Of a DNA stretch of 64,000 bases, positions 1 to 8,637 are shown piece after piece. The position numbers and the translations under genes were made by a program. Position 1 is the stretch's first letter; each line of letters begins with the position of its first letter. The stretch comes from Mycobacteriales bacterium (GTDB lineage: Bacteria > Actinomycetota > Actinomycetes > Mycobacteriales > SCTD01). The notes below the pieces were generated by a model. It searched no databases and was not told where the DNA came from. It worked only from the letters and a program-made list of their open reading frames with translations. The stretch spans positions 64,770-128,769 of the forward strand of contig JAUJOY010000001.1 in assembly GCA_030447385.1 (NCBI GenBank), written 5' to 3'.

Positions 1-1
1 A

Positions 2-3000
2 CCCCTCCCGTCAGGCCTCTACGAGCAGTTGCTGACCGAGGCGCTGACTCATGAGGCGGCGGATCTCAAGAAGATCGTCACTTCCGTGTCGGGGGCGGAA
101 TCTGCTGACCTGCTTGGAGAGTACGTCGGGCGGGCCGTTGCCCGAGTGCTTGCTGCTCTACCGGCCGAGACTCGGGTGGACCGGGCAAACGATGTCTTGT
201 CAGCCCTGGCCGAAGGACTCGTCGCCCAGGGGCCTCAGCAGCTGCTCGCGTTGGCCCGGGAGGAGGAGCCGGGCGTCTGGCGCCTGCTGCAGACCCGACC
301 TGCGGTGCCACTGTCGCGGCCGGCATTGCTCACGAATGCGGCAGCGGACCCCAAGCTCGGCTCTGAGCTGCGGGCCGAGCTGACGACCGCCGACCGAGTG
401 GATCTGCTCTGCGCGTTCGTGAAGTGGTACGGCCTACGGGTGCTCGAAGACGAGTTGAAGCAGCTCCGCGCGCGAGGTGTACCCCTCCGGGTTCTGACCA
501 CGACGTACATGGGAGCGACAGACCGCACGGCGCTCGACCGCTTGGTCAGGGACTTCGGCGCCCGGGTCAAGGTCAACTACGAGACGCAGTCGACGCGCTT
601 GCACGCCAAGGCGTGGCTGTTTCGACGTAGCACCGGCCTCGATACTGCCTACGTAGGTTCGTCCAATCTCAGCCGCGCAGCCCTGCTTGACGGTCTTGAG
701 TGGAACGTCAAGCTGGCGGGCTCGCACACTCCCGAGCTGTTGGCCAAGTTCGAAGCGACCTTTGACTCCTATTGGGAGGATCCCAGCTTCGTCGAGTACG
801 ACCCGGACAGCGATCGCGAGCGGCTGGACGAGGCGCTCGCCGTCGCCGGGGGCGCCCACAGCCGGGACTCCATCAGCCTCAGCGGCTTGCAGGTTCGGCC
901 CTACCCTCACCAGCAGCAGATCCTCGACCGGCTTTCTGTCGAGCGACTCGTGCACGACAAGCACCGCAACCTGGTGGTGGCTGCCACGGGCACGGGCAAG
1001 ACCGTCATCGCGGCCCTCGACTACGCCCGGATGCCCGACCGCCCGAGCCTGCTGTTCGTCGCACATCGCAAGGAGATCCTCGAGCAGTCGCTGCGCACCT
1101 ATCGGGAGGTGCTTGCCGACGGCGCCTTCGGCGAGCTGTACGTCGACGGGGCCAAGCCTGAGCGTTGGCGGCACGTGTTCGCCAGCGTGCAGTCACTGAC
1201 CCGCTACGGCGTCAAGAATCTCGCCGGCGACCACTTCGCAGTCGTGGTCGTAGATGAGTTCCACCATGCCGAAGCTGCCACCTACCAGGGCCTGCTCGCC
1301 CACCTTCGACCCCTGGAACTGCTGGGCCTGACCGCTACCCCTGAGCGTCCCGACGGCGTCGACGTCCGGTCTTTCTTCGACGGACGGACCGCCGCCGAGC
1401 TGCGCCTCTGGGACGCGCTCGAAGCCGATCTACTGTGCCCGTTCCACTACTTCGGCGTCAGTGACGCTACCAACTTGTCCGAGCTGGAGTGGCGACGCGG
1501 CGAGTACGACGTGGCTGCCCTGGAACGGGTCTACACGGCGAACGACGCCCGCGTCCGCATCGTCCTGCGGGAACTCCGAGACAAGGTGCTGAACCTCTCG
1601 AGAATGCGCGGGCTCGGCTTCTGTGTCTCGGTGAAGCATGCCGAGTACATGGCGCAGCGCTTCGTCGACGCCGGGATTCCAGCGATGGCCGTCTCCGGCA
1701 AGACCAGCCGCGATGAACGGGCCCGCGCCCTTCGCGCGCTTCGGGACCGCGAGGTCAATGTGCTCTTCACCGTCGACCTGTTCAACGAGGGGCTCGACGT
1801 GCCGGACGTTGACACGCTGCTGCTGCTGCGCCCGACGCAGAGCGCCACCGTCTTCTTGCAGCAGCTCGGCCGTGGCCTGCGTCGTACGCCCGACAAGCCT
1901 GTCCTGACGGTGCTGGACTTCATCGGCCAGCAGCGCAGAGAGTTCCGCTTCGACCTGAAGTACCGCGCGCTGACCGGCACGACCCGGACCGGTCTGGAGC
2001 GACAGCTCGAGCGTGGATTCGCCTTTCTGCCTTCAGGTTCCGAGCTTGTCCTCGATTCTGTCGCTCGTGAGGTCGTGCTCGCAAACGTCCGACGCCAACT
2101 GAAGCTCAACAGCAAAGAACTGGTCCGGGAGGTGAAGAGCCACGGGGACCTGCCTCTCGCCGAGTGGCTGCACGAGAGCGGGCATGAGATTGCGGATGTG
2201 TTCAAGGCGGGGTCGTGGACAGGCCTACGGAGGGCGGCGGAGTTACCCACCGGAGCAGCCGGGCCGGCAGAGGATCATCTGCTCAAGCGCACCGCCTCGC
2301 TGGTGCACGTCGACGACCCAGAGCGGGCGGTGATCTACACCCGGCTATTGTCCGGGCCTGTTGCGTACGACGAGCTCTCGGAGCGCGAACAGCGCTACGC
2401 GCGGATGCTGTTCTTTTCGCTCTGGCCGAACCGTGGCGGGCTTGTCAGCTACCAGGATGGCTTCGACCTGCTCCGCCAGCACCCGGCTGTCCGGGACGAG
2501 CTCCGCCAGATGGTCGACCTCGGCCTGTCGAATGCAGCGCACGTCAGTGCACCGCTCGAAGCCGGGATCCAGCACGTCACCATGCGCACGGGTGCCCACT
2601 ACAGCAGGGAGGAGTCGTTGGCCGCTCTGGACTGGGCGAACCTGTCCCGCAAGCCTTCCGCCTTTGTGGCTGGCGTCGTCTGGTCTGAAGCTGTCGCCAC
2701 CGACGCCTTCTTCGTCACGCTCCGCAAGACCGAGAGCGACTACTCCCCGACGACGATGTACCGCGACTACGCGATCTCCCCCGAGCTGTTCCACTGGGAG
2801 TCCCAAAACGCCACGGCAGTGGCCTCTCCGACGGGACAGCGCTACCTGAGCCACGCGGCCAACGGATCCCACGTCCTGCTCCTTGCGCGGGAGTACCGCT
2901 CGAATGAATGGGGCGGTCCGCGGCCCTTCTTGTGCCTGGGACCGGCGACCTACGTCAGCCATGTTGGTGAGCGACCGATCGCCATCACCTGGCGGCTGCG

Positions 3001-3049
3001 TCATCCCCTCCCGATCGACTTCTTCCGCCGGGCATCGGTGACGGGCTGA
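2..3049 (+). CDS. PLD-nuclease / SF2 helicase / DUF3427 protein (5' end off window)
   Basis: A large protein with an N-terminal phospholipase-D-like nuclease domain and a superfamily 2 helicase core. Counting from the in-frame TTG at 29, the PLD motif RLHAKAWLF is near residue 192, followed by YVGSSNLSRAAL. The Walker A motif AATGTGKT is near 317, the DEFHH box near 407, LGLTATPER near 431 and a C-terminal helicase motif LGRGLRRTP near 615. The last 350 residues fit DUF3427. The reading frame is open to base 2 and encodes LPSGLYEQLLTEAL, typical of this family's N-terminus, so the true start lies left of the window. Proteins of this architecture are probably ATP-dependent DNA-processing enzymes. 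From memory they occur in restriction or defence neighbourhoods, but no biochemical role is established. It lies next to a tRNA att scar, which suits carriage on a genomic island. Confidence 0.85.
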   Translation, partial: PLPSGLYEQLLTEALTHEAADLKKIVTSVSGAESADLLGEYVGRAVARVLAALPAETRVDRANDVLSALAEGLVAQGPQQLLALAREEEPGVWRLLQTRPAVPLSRPALLTNAAADPKLGSELRAELTTADRVDLLCAFVKWYGLRVLEDELKQLRARGVPLRVLTTTYMGATDRTALDRLVRDFGARVKVNYETQSTRLHAKAWLFRRSTGLDTAYVGSSNLSRAALLDGLEWNVKLAGSHTPELLAKFEATFDSYWEDPSFVEYDPDSDRERLDEALAVAGGAHSRDSISLSGLQVRPYPHQQQILDRLSVERLVHDKHRNLVVAATGTGKTVIAALDYARMPDRPSLLFVAHRKEILEQSLRTYREVLADGAFGELYVDGAKPERWRHVFASVQSLTRYGVKNLAGDHFAVVVVDEFHHAEAATYQGLLAHLRPLELLGLTATPERPDGVDVRSFFDGRTAAELRLWDALEADLLCPFHYFGVSDATNLSELEWRRGEYDVAALERVYTANDARVRIVLRELRDKVLNLSRMRGLGFCVSVKHAEYMAQRFVDAGIPAMAVSGKTSRDERARALRALRDREVNVLFTVDLFNEGLDVPDVDTLLLLRPTQSATVFLQQLGRGLRRTPDKPVLTVLDFIGQQRREFRFDLKYRALTGTTRTGLERQLERGFAFLPSGSELVLDSVAREVVLANVRRQLKLNSKELVREVKSHGDLPLAEWLHESGHEIADVFKAGSWTGLRRAAELPTGAAGPAEDHLLKRTASLVHVDDPERAVIYTRLLSGPVAYDELSEREQRYARMLFFSLWPNRGGLVSYQDGFDLLRQHPAVRDELRQMVDLGLSNAAHVSAPLEAGIQHVTMRTGAHYSREESLAALDWANLSRKPSAFVAGVVWSEAVATDAFFVTLRKTESDYSPTTMYRDYAISPELFHWESQNATAVASPTGQRYLSHAANGSHVLLLAREYRSNEWGGPRPFLCLGPATYVSHVGERPIAITWRLRHPLPIDFFRRASVTG

Positions 3050-3236
3050 CCCCGGTCAGGCGGATGAGGGCGGGATCGAGCCGGCCTGCGTCGTGCCCTT
3101 GGTCGCGGCCAGGGTCGCACGTCCCGATACAGCCACGATACAGCCACGGGATCGGACGACGGCGAACCCGGGCACACACGAGCAAGCCCCTGACCTGCAT
3201 AAACAGACGCAGGCGCACCGCCGCGGACGCCTCGCA

Positions 3237-3283
3237 CTTGACTACGGATCAAGAGGTTGGGGGTTCGAATCCCTCCGAGCGCA
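3237..3283 (+). other. 3' half of tRNA-Arg(ACG); att-site scar
   Basis: The 47 bases form an anticodon arm (CTTGA / loop CTACGGA with anticodon ACG / TCAAG), a five-base variable loop, a perfectly shaped T arm with loop TTCGAAT, and the 3' acceptor strand CGAGCGC followed by A. No D arm or 5' acceptor strand complementary to CGAGCGC is present upstream, so this is not a functional tRNA. Integrative elements that use tRNA genes leave exactly such a duplicated 3' segment at one end. With the tRNA on the plus strand, the element bounded by this copy would lie to its left, with the intact tRNA beyond the window. An integrase relic follows on the right, so tandem insertions are also possible. Confidence 0.85.
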
Positions 3284-3441
3284 CACAAAGGCGCAGGTCA
3301 GGAGGGGTGCGACACCTCTTGCCCCCAGCTCCCAGCGGGCCGTGGTCACAGGGTGGTCACAGGGCTTCGTGAGGGGGCGCCTGATCTGGCCCACGTCCGA
3401 TCTAGCCTGCCCACCCCGTGCGGTGCGGACAGGAGATCCAC

Positions 3442-4185
3442 ATGTCCGGTTCGGTCAGCAGGTCAGGCAACGGCTGGCAGTACGTCATCGACGCCGGCCT
3501 GGACGCCCACGGCCGGCGCCGCCAGCACCGCTGCCGCGGCTTCGCGACCAAGAGGCTCGCCGAGGCGGCCATGGTCGAGGCGCAGAACGCCGCCCTGCAC
3601 GGCGAGCTCGTCAGCGGTGGCCGGCGCACGGTCGCCGAGTACCTCGAGCAGTGGCTCGCCGCGGTGAAGGCCAGCCTCGAGCCGGCGGGGTACACCAACT
3701 ACCGCAACTGCCTGACGCTGTACGTCGTGCCGCGGCTGGGGCACGTGCAGCTTCTGGCTCTCGCGCCGCTCACCCTGTCCACCCTGTACGCCGATGTTGC
3801 TCCGTGTCGGCGGGCGGGGCGGACGGCCGCTGTCGAGCACTACGGTCCGCCTGGTCCACGGCGTGATCCGCAAGGCGCTCAACGACGCGGTGCTGTGGGG
3901 GCTGCTCGCCAAGAACCTTGCCGTACGTGCGGTTGTCCCGAAGCGGCGCAGACCAGTTCTGAGGGTCTGGACCCCGGAGCAGGCCTCAGCCTTCCTCTCA
4001 GCGACGCAGGTGACCGGATGCAGGTGTGCTGGCTGCTCGCCCTGTCGACCGGGATGCGCCGCGGTGAACTTGGCCGGCCTGTCGTGGGCGGACCTGGACC
4101 TCGAGCGTGGGCGACTGCAGGTCACCACCCAGCGCACCACCGACTCGGACTACCAGGTCGTGACGAAGGAGCCAAACGCGGCTGA
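3442..4185 (+). pseudogene. tyrosine recombinase / integrase, frameshifted and truncated
   Basis: The start ATG at 3442 is preceded by AGGAG at 3431-3435. The first 115 residues match the SAM-like N-terminal domain of phage and ICE integrases (TVAEYLEQWLAAVKASL, YVVPRLGHVQLLAL). The homology then jumps frame near 3795 into LSSTTVRLVHGVIRKALNDAV, jumps again near 4015 to WLLALSTGMRRGEL, which carries the first catalytic Arg region, and again near 4065 to GLSWADLDLERGRL. It ends near VVTKEPN at about 4180, where sequence of an IS1380 transposase begins. The C-terminal catalytic His/Arg/Tyr region is missing. The integrase therefore cannot be functional. Its position directly after the tRNA-Arg scar shows it once drove integration at that tRNA. 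Confidence 0.8.
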
Positions 4186-5278
4186 TCACCATGCTCGCCG
4201 CGGACGTGGACGCCTCGCTGGCCGCGATCCGCAGCGCCCGAGCGCAGGCCAGAGCGCAGGTCTGGCAGCTGCAGCCGGTGACCGAGCCGGACGGGTGGCT
4301 GGTCATCGACCTGGACGCGACGCTGGTCGATGCGCACTCGGAGAAGGAAGGTGCGCAGCCCACGTTCAAGCGGGGCTTCGGGTTCTGCCCGCTGCTGGTG
4401 TTCGCCGACCACGGCCTGGGTGGCACCGGGGAGTGCCTGGCCGCGATGCTGCGGCCGGGCAAGGCGAACGCCAACAACGCCGCCGACCACATCACCGTGC
4501 TGACCGACGCGCTCGCCCAGCTGCCCGAGGACCTGCGCGGCCGGGTCGTGGTGCGTGGCGACAGCGGCGCCGGCACGCACCGCTTCGTCGAGCACCTGGA
4601 CCAGCTCGGGCTGGGCTACTCGGTCGGCCTGGCCGGCTGGCCGACGATCCTGGACGCGCTGGAGAACGTGCCGCGCCAAGCGTGGAAGGCCGATCGCCCG
4701 CCGGGAACGGCCGCACCCGGGAGCGCAGCTGCGCATCACCGACCGCGACGGCTGGCGCATCACCGTCTTCGCCACCAACCTGCCCGGCCGCATCGCCGAT
4801 CTGGAAGTCCAACACCGGCTCCGGGCCCGAGCCGAGGACCGCATCCGGTGCCTGAAAGACACCGGACTGCGGAACCTGCCGTTGCACGACTTCGCCGCCA
4901 ACCAGATCTGGCTCGAACTCATCGCCCTGGCCAGCGACCTGCTCGCCTGGACCCAGCACCTGGCCCTGACCGACACACAGGCGCGCACCTGGAAACCCAA
5001 ACGCCTGCGGTTCCGTCTACTGCACGTCGCCGGACGATGGACCCGAACGAGCCGACGCGAGTGGCTTCGGCTGCCCCGCGGCTGGCCCTGGAACCCGATC
5101 CTGCTCGCCGGCCACGACCGGCTCACCGCCCTCAGCACCTGACACTCAAGCCCAGCCCCGCCGACCAGGAACCCGGAAGCCGCGACAGACGCGGAACACA
5201 CCCACGTCCACGAAACAGCGACCGACCGCCAGGCCACACCCCTCAACGTCCACCAAGATCACGAAAGATCGAGGCTAG
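4186..5278 (+). mobile_element. IS1380-family remnant (5' end deleted)
   Basis: An IS1380-family transposase without its N-terminal third. The plus-strand reading covers the catalytic core: VIDLDATLVDAHSEKEGA and FKRGFGFCPLLVFADHG near 4300-4410, and VVVRGDSGAGTHRFVEHL near 4545-4600. Near 4695 about 30 expected codons are missing and the frame changes. The C-terminal part follows from ERPHPGAQLRITD to the stop at 5142, including RAEDRIRCLKDTGLRNLPLH. The right end is tentatively set at the sequence AAGATCGAGGCTAG ending at 5278, because IS1380-like ends often look this way. The left end was lost where the element joined the integrase gene. It is a dead fragment, of a different subgroup from the IS1380 copy at 15.7-17.3 kb. 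Confidence 0.8.
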
Positions 5279-5736
5279 CAGGCCGAGCATCCCCGCCGGC
5301 CGCTCCTGTCGCCCGTGCCGTTGATCGTCGCCTGCGCCGGGCGACGAGGCGGCGCAAAACTGGTCGCGCGGTTCGATGACGCTGCTGACGTCGGCCTTGC
5401 CGTAACGACCAGCACGTCTCGCTCGGCCACCCGCAGCGGCAGCACCATCAACCACGACCGGGCGGGGCCTGCGACCAGGGCCGCCTTGGATCCGAGGGCT
5501 GCCGTGGCGGTGCCGCCGTACATCACTGGCTCTCCTGACACGCGCACAGAGCTACCTGCGCTGCCGGAGTCCAGAGCAACGAGTCAGGAATACCCGTCGG
5601 GATCGTGGGGTAATCATGCGGTCGACATGGCTACTCTCGGGTACACGGGGCAGGTCTTCTCAGCGCAGTGGCCAGGGCGCGGTTCGGACCTGCCGGCTCT
5701 GGAACTCGATCCGTCAGCCGCAGGCGGACAGCGGGC
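5279..5736. other. no convincing gene
   Basis: Between the IS1380 remnant and the first GAF-ANTAR gene I see no gene I can support. A minus-strand reading from 5547 to 5275 (90 codons) has a hydrophobic middle but no recognisable domain and runs into the IS end. I leave it uncalled. Confidence 0.5.
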
Positions 5737-6738
5737 ATGATCAGCGACCAGCAGCTGCGTGCCGAGCTGGGGGCGGTCGTGTCGGGCGCCGGCACCGCGC
5801 TGGCGGTTGCCGACCGGCTGTGCCAGGCGTGCGTCGGGCTCCTGGACGTCGACGGGGCGTCGATCTCCCTGACCTTGGACGGGACGAACCGAGGGACGTT
5901 CGGGTCCAGTGGGGACCTGAGCCGGCGGCTGGACGCCTTGCAGTTCACCTTCGGGGAGGGCCCCTGCCTGGATGCCGTCCGCCAGGGCGGCCCGGTGCTG
6001 GTGGCTGACCTGGACGACTCGGCGGAGACGCGCTGGCCGGCGTTCACCCAGGCGGTCCTGAAGGCCGGGATCTCGGCGGTGTTCGCGCTGCCGGTGTCCT
6101 TGTCCGCCCAGCGGGTCGGAGCCCTGGACATGTACCGCAGACGTCCAGGGGCGCTCAGCGGCCAGGCACTGACCGGCGGGCTGCTGGCCGCCAAGCTCGC
6201 GGCGTTGCCGCTGCTGGACATGCTCGCCGCACACCGTGCGACCGTCAGTCGCGGCGAGGAGGACGGCTGGACTCAGCTGAGCTCGCTGGACCGCGTCGAG
6301 GTCTACCAGGCCACCGGCATGATCGTCGCAGCGCTCGACGTCGACGCGACAGAGGCGCTGGTCCGCCTGCGGGCGCACGCCTACTCGCGCGATCTGACCG
6401 CCGCCGAGGTCGCCTGGCAGATCGTGGAGCGCCGGTTGTCGCTGAACTCGCCCGACTGGCAGGAAACCCTCACCGGCAGGACCCTGCGGGTCCGGACCGG
6501 CGCGTCCCGTGAGCCGGACCGAGCGGGACGTGACCGGGGCGTTCGTGTCGCTGGCGAGCGCCCTCGCCGCCGGCGACGACGTCGTGGATCTGCTGACGAT
6601 CCTGACCGCGCAGTGCGCGAGGCTGCTCGATGTTGCCTCCGCGGGGCTGCTGCTGGCCGACGAGCGGGGCGTGCTGCACGTGCTGGCCGCGTCCTCGGAG
6701 CGAACCCGCGAGCTGCAGCTCTTCCAGGTCCAGCGTGA
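5737..6738 (+). CDS. GAF-ANTAR RNA-binding antiterminator, probably frameshifted at its 3' end
   Basis: A cytosolic sensor-regulator. Residues about 5-170 form a GAF domain (ASISLTLDG, FTFGEGPCLDAV, GALDMYRRRPG). Residues about 185-245 form an ANTAR domain (EVYQATGMIVAALDVD, ALVRLRAHAYSRDLT, WQIVERRL). ANTAR domains bind paired hexanucleotide hairpins in nascent RNA and prevent termination. The ATG at 5737 is chosen because the GAF homology starts there and AGGCGG lies upstream. The open frame runs 230 bases into the next gene in another frame, producing an Arg-rich tail with no homology. One extra base before 6508 would instead end it at the TGA of a GTGA overlap at 6509-6512 with the next gene. 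That is the usual arrangement, so the true end is probably 6512. Confidence 0.8.
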   Translation: MISDQQLRAELGAVVSGAGTALAVADRLCQACVGLLDVDGASISLTLDGTNRGTFGSSGDLSRRLDALQFTFGEGPCLDAVRQGGPVLVADLDDSAETRWPAFTQAVLKAGISAVFALPVSLSAQRVGALDMYRRRPGALSGQALTGGLLAAKLAALPLLDMLAAHRATVSRGEEDGWTQLSSLDRVEVYQATGMIVAALDVDATEALVRLRAHAYSRDLTAAEVAWQIVERRLSLNSPDWQETLTGRTLRVRTGASREPDRAGRDRGVRVAGERPRRRRRRRGSADDPDRAVREAARCCLRGAAAGRRAGRAARAGRVLGANPRAAALPGPA

Positions 6739-7258
6739 GGACGGCCCTTGCCGGGACAGCTACCGGGACGGCGCGCCGATCAGCGTGCCGGACCTGGCTG
6801 CTGAGATCGGCCGGTGGCCGCAGTTCGCTCCGCACGCCCTCGCCGCCGGGTTCGCCAGCGTGCACGCCCTACCGATGCGGCTGCGTCAAAGCAAGCTCGG
6901 CACCCTCGGGCTGTTCGGCACCGCCATCGGCAAGCTCAACGCCGAGGACCTGAGCCTGGGCCAAGCGCTCGCCGACGTCGCGAGCGTCGCGCTCGTGCAG
7001 GACCGCACCGCCAACGACCGGGCGGCGATCAACGTGCAGCTGCAGACCGCGCTGACCAGCCGGGTCGTGCTCGAGCAGGCCAAGGGCGTGCTGGCGCAAC
7101 AGGGCCAGCTGGAGATGCACGACGCCTTCGTCGTCCTGCGAGGGTACGCACGCGACCACAACCTGCGCCTCACCGACCTCGCCACCGCCGTCGCCGGGCG
7201 ACAGGTCTCGGGCCTACTGCTGCTCGAGCACGCCCAGCGCAGGACCAGCCGCACCTGA
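6509..7258 (+). CDS. GAF-ANTAR RNA-binding antiterminator
   Basis: Second GAF-ANTAR protein, 249 residues, starting with GTG at 6509. The GAF domain covers about residues 5-165, with VASAGLLLADERG, VQREDGPCRDSYRDG and LRQSKLGTLGLFG. The ANTAR domain covers about 175-240, with LTSRVVLEQAKGVLAQQG, DAFVVLRGYARDHNLRL and DLATAVAGRQV. It probably reads an unknown ligand or redox signal through GAF and acts on a target leader RNA through ANTAR. It follows and overlaps its paralogue, and a STAS protein follows 160 bp later, so the three likely form one signalling unit. Codon use is as in its neighbours, and no DNA-binding domain is present. Confidence 0.88.
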   Translation: MSRTERDVTGAFVSLASALAAGDDVVDLLTILTAQCARLLDVASAGLLLADERGVLHVLAASSERTRELQLFQVQREDGPCRDSYRDGAPISVPDLAAEIGRWPQFAPHALAAGFASVHALPMRLRQSKLGTLGLFGTAIGKLNAEDLSLGQALADVASVALVQDRTANDRAAINVQLQTALTSRVVLEQAKGVLAQQGQLEMHDAFVVLRGYARDHNLRLTDLATAVAGRQVSGLLLLEHAQRRTSRT

Positions 7259-7420
7259 CCCCCGTCCCGCCACCGGCCGAGTCGGCAGCGGGTGCCACAC
7301 CAGATCAGGAACCACCTGGGCAGGGTCGTGCGACGCGACGACGAGATGTGGCGTACGTTGGCCCCCGGTTGCTCTGGACCTCCGGCGGCGCCCACATCCG
7401 CGTGCGCGTCAGGAGCGACC

Positions 7421-8242
7421 ATGGCTCAGCCCCTCAGCGCCACCTGCACCAGGGATTCCGTCGCCCCTGCCGCTGCGGGCAAGCCTTCCGGGCTGATGGT
7501 CATGGCGCTGCGGGCAGCCGAACAACACGTCCTGGTCGTTCTCGGCGAGGCCGACCTGCACACCGCCGGGCAACTACGCGCTGAGCTCATCGACAGGCTG
7601 CCAGTGCAACCGCCGTCCGTGGTCGTCGAGCTCGGCGCCTTGGAGTTCTGCGACCTGAGCGGGCTGGACGCGCTGCACGCCGCGGCTCGCGCGGCCCACG
7701 AGGTCGGTGTCACCCTGAGCTTCCGCGGGATGTCACCCCTGCTCGCCTGGCTGCACCACAGGTTCCCACCGCCTCCGCTGCCGCCACGGCCGGAGCGCGT
7801 CCGCTCCGGTCCCGGACTGGCGATCGGGGTCCTGCCCTCGCCGCAGACAAGTCCGGCTCCTCCGGCCCCGCCCAGCACCCCGACAACGTCAGCTTCGGCG
7901 CGTCGCACACCGGCCGACCGGCCCCTACCCGTTGCACCTACCTCCGGCCGCGCTGGGCCGGGGCAAGGTCCTGATCTCTCGCGTCCATACCAGACGGGGT
8001 ACGGCGGCAGGCGCCGCGGCGCCCCCGACGGGTTCGTGCACGCAGTCCCCACCCAGGACGCCACCCGGAGCGCCATGTGCGGGGCGCGCGTCTGGGCCGC
8101 CGCCGGGTCCTGGACCGGGGCAGCTCCTGCCAGCTGCCCGGAATGCCTGCTCGAGGTGGCCCGGGAGTCCCTCGCCGACGTCCGGGTCTGCTGCGCACCG
8201 CAGGCCGCGAGCGCCCGCCCCCGGACGCAGCAGCACCCATGA
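7421..8242 (+). CDS. STAS-domain protein with cysteine-rich C-terminal tail
   Basis: The ATG at 7421 follows AGGAG at 7411-7415. Residues about 25-120 form a STAS (anti-sigma-factor antagonist-like) domain: VLVVLGEADLHTAGQLR, then VVVELGALEFCDLSGLDAL, where the Ser of DLSG sits at the usual phosphorylation site. A Pro/Ala-rich segment of about 90 residues follows. The last 60 residues carry MCGARV and CPECL, a possible zinc ribbon seen in small actinobacterial proteins. The join between the STAS part and the Cys-rich part is low complexity, so it may be a real linker or two genes merged by a frameshift. STAS proteins act in partner-switching control of sigma factors; no anti-sigma kinase gene is visible nearby. 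Confidence 0.75.
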   Translation: MAQPLSATCTRDSVAPAAAGKPSGLMVMALRAAEQHVLVVLGEADLHTAGQLRAELIDRLPVQPPSVVVELGALEFCDLSGLDALHAAARAAHEVGVTLSFRGMSPLLAWLHHRFPPPPLPPRPERVRSGPGLAIGVLPSPQTSPAPPAPPSTPTTSASARRTPADRPLPVAPTSGRAGPGQGPDLSRPYQTGYGGRRRGAPDGFVHAVPTQDATRSAMCGARVWAAAGSWTGAAPASCPECLLEVARESLADVRVCCAPQAASARPRTQQHP

Positions 8243-8423
8243 CCTGTCCCGGACGGCCTTCGGGCCTGGTCTCCTCCGCGCAGCACGGCGATCCGGATGC
8301 CAAGGCGACACTGAGGAACAGGCTCGCCGTCAGCGCCGACAACGCCCGCCGCCCCCGACCTGGGGGACTGTCGACAGGGCCTGCCGCAGTGGCCGGCCCG
8401 CCTACTGCACCCGAGAGGTGTTC

Positions 8424-8534
8424 ATGCCATCCTGGATCCGCAACATCGACTGGCCCGACGCCGGGAGGTCGGTCGCCCTGATCGCGTTGATCTACGCCGT
8501 CTTCTGGCTGATGGCCCGCCTGCTCGGCGGTTGA
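8424..8534 (+). CDS. 36-residue single-span membrane protein
   Basis: A very short gene: ATG at 8424 with the purine-rich GAGAGG at 8413-8418 as ribosome site. It encodes MPSWIRNIDWPDAGRS followed by a hydrophobic helix VALIALIYAVFWLMARLLGG that runs to the stop. Predicted as an inner-membrane micropeptide with a short cytosolic or amphipathic N-terminus. I do not recognise its family. A strong GC hairpin follows the stop by 38 bases, which supports an independent transcript end. Size and composition alone could arise by chance, but the RBS, hydrophobic helix and downstream hairpin together make it credible. Confidence 0.6.
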   Translation: MPSWIRNIDWPDAGRSVALIALIYAVFWLMARLLGG

Positions 8535-8572
8535 CCCGCCGGACCAGGAGCGCGGCCGGCTCCGGCGCAACC

Positions 8573-8595
8573 GCCGCCTGCAGCCCGCAGGCGGC
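8573..8595. terminator. GC hairpin between convergent genes
   Basis: A perfect 9-bp stem (GCCGCCTGC / GCAGGCGGC) with a 5-base loop lies between the micropeptide gene and the convergent HAD phosphatase gene. Only a short TCT follows, so it would be a factor-assisted or hairpin-only terminator, which is common in high-GC actinomycetes. Confidence 0.5.
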
Positions 8596-8637
8596 TCTAC
8601 GCAGGCGCGGCTTGCGCATGGGCTTCCTGCAGCCGCG

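Noticed and set aside
3001-3288. Minus-strand frame starting MCALGGIRTPNLLIRS
   Set aside because: It is the antisense of the tRNA-Arg fragment. This well-known phrase marks spurious proteins predicted over tRNA genes.
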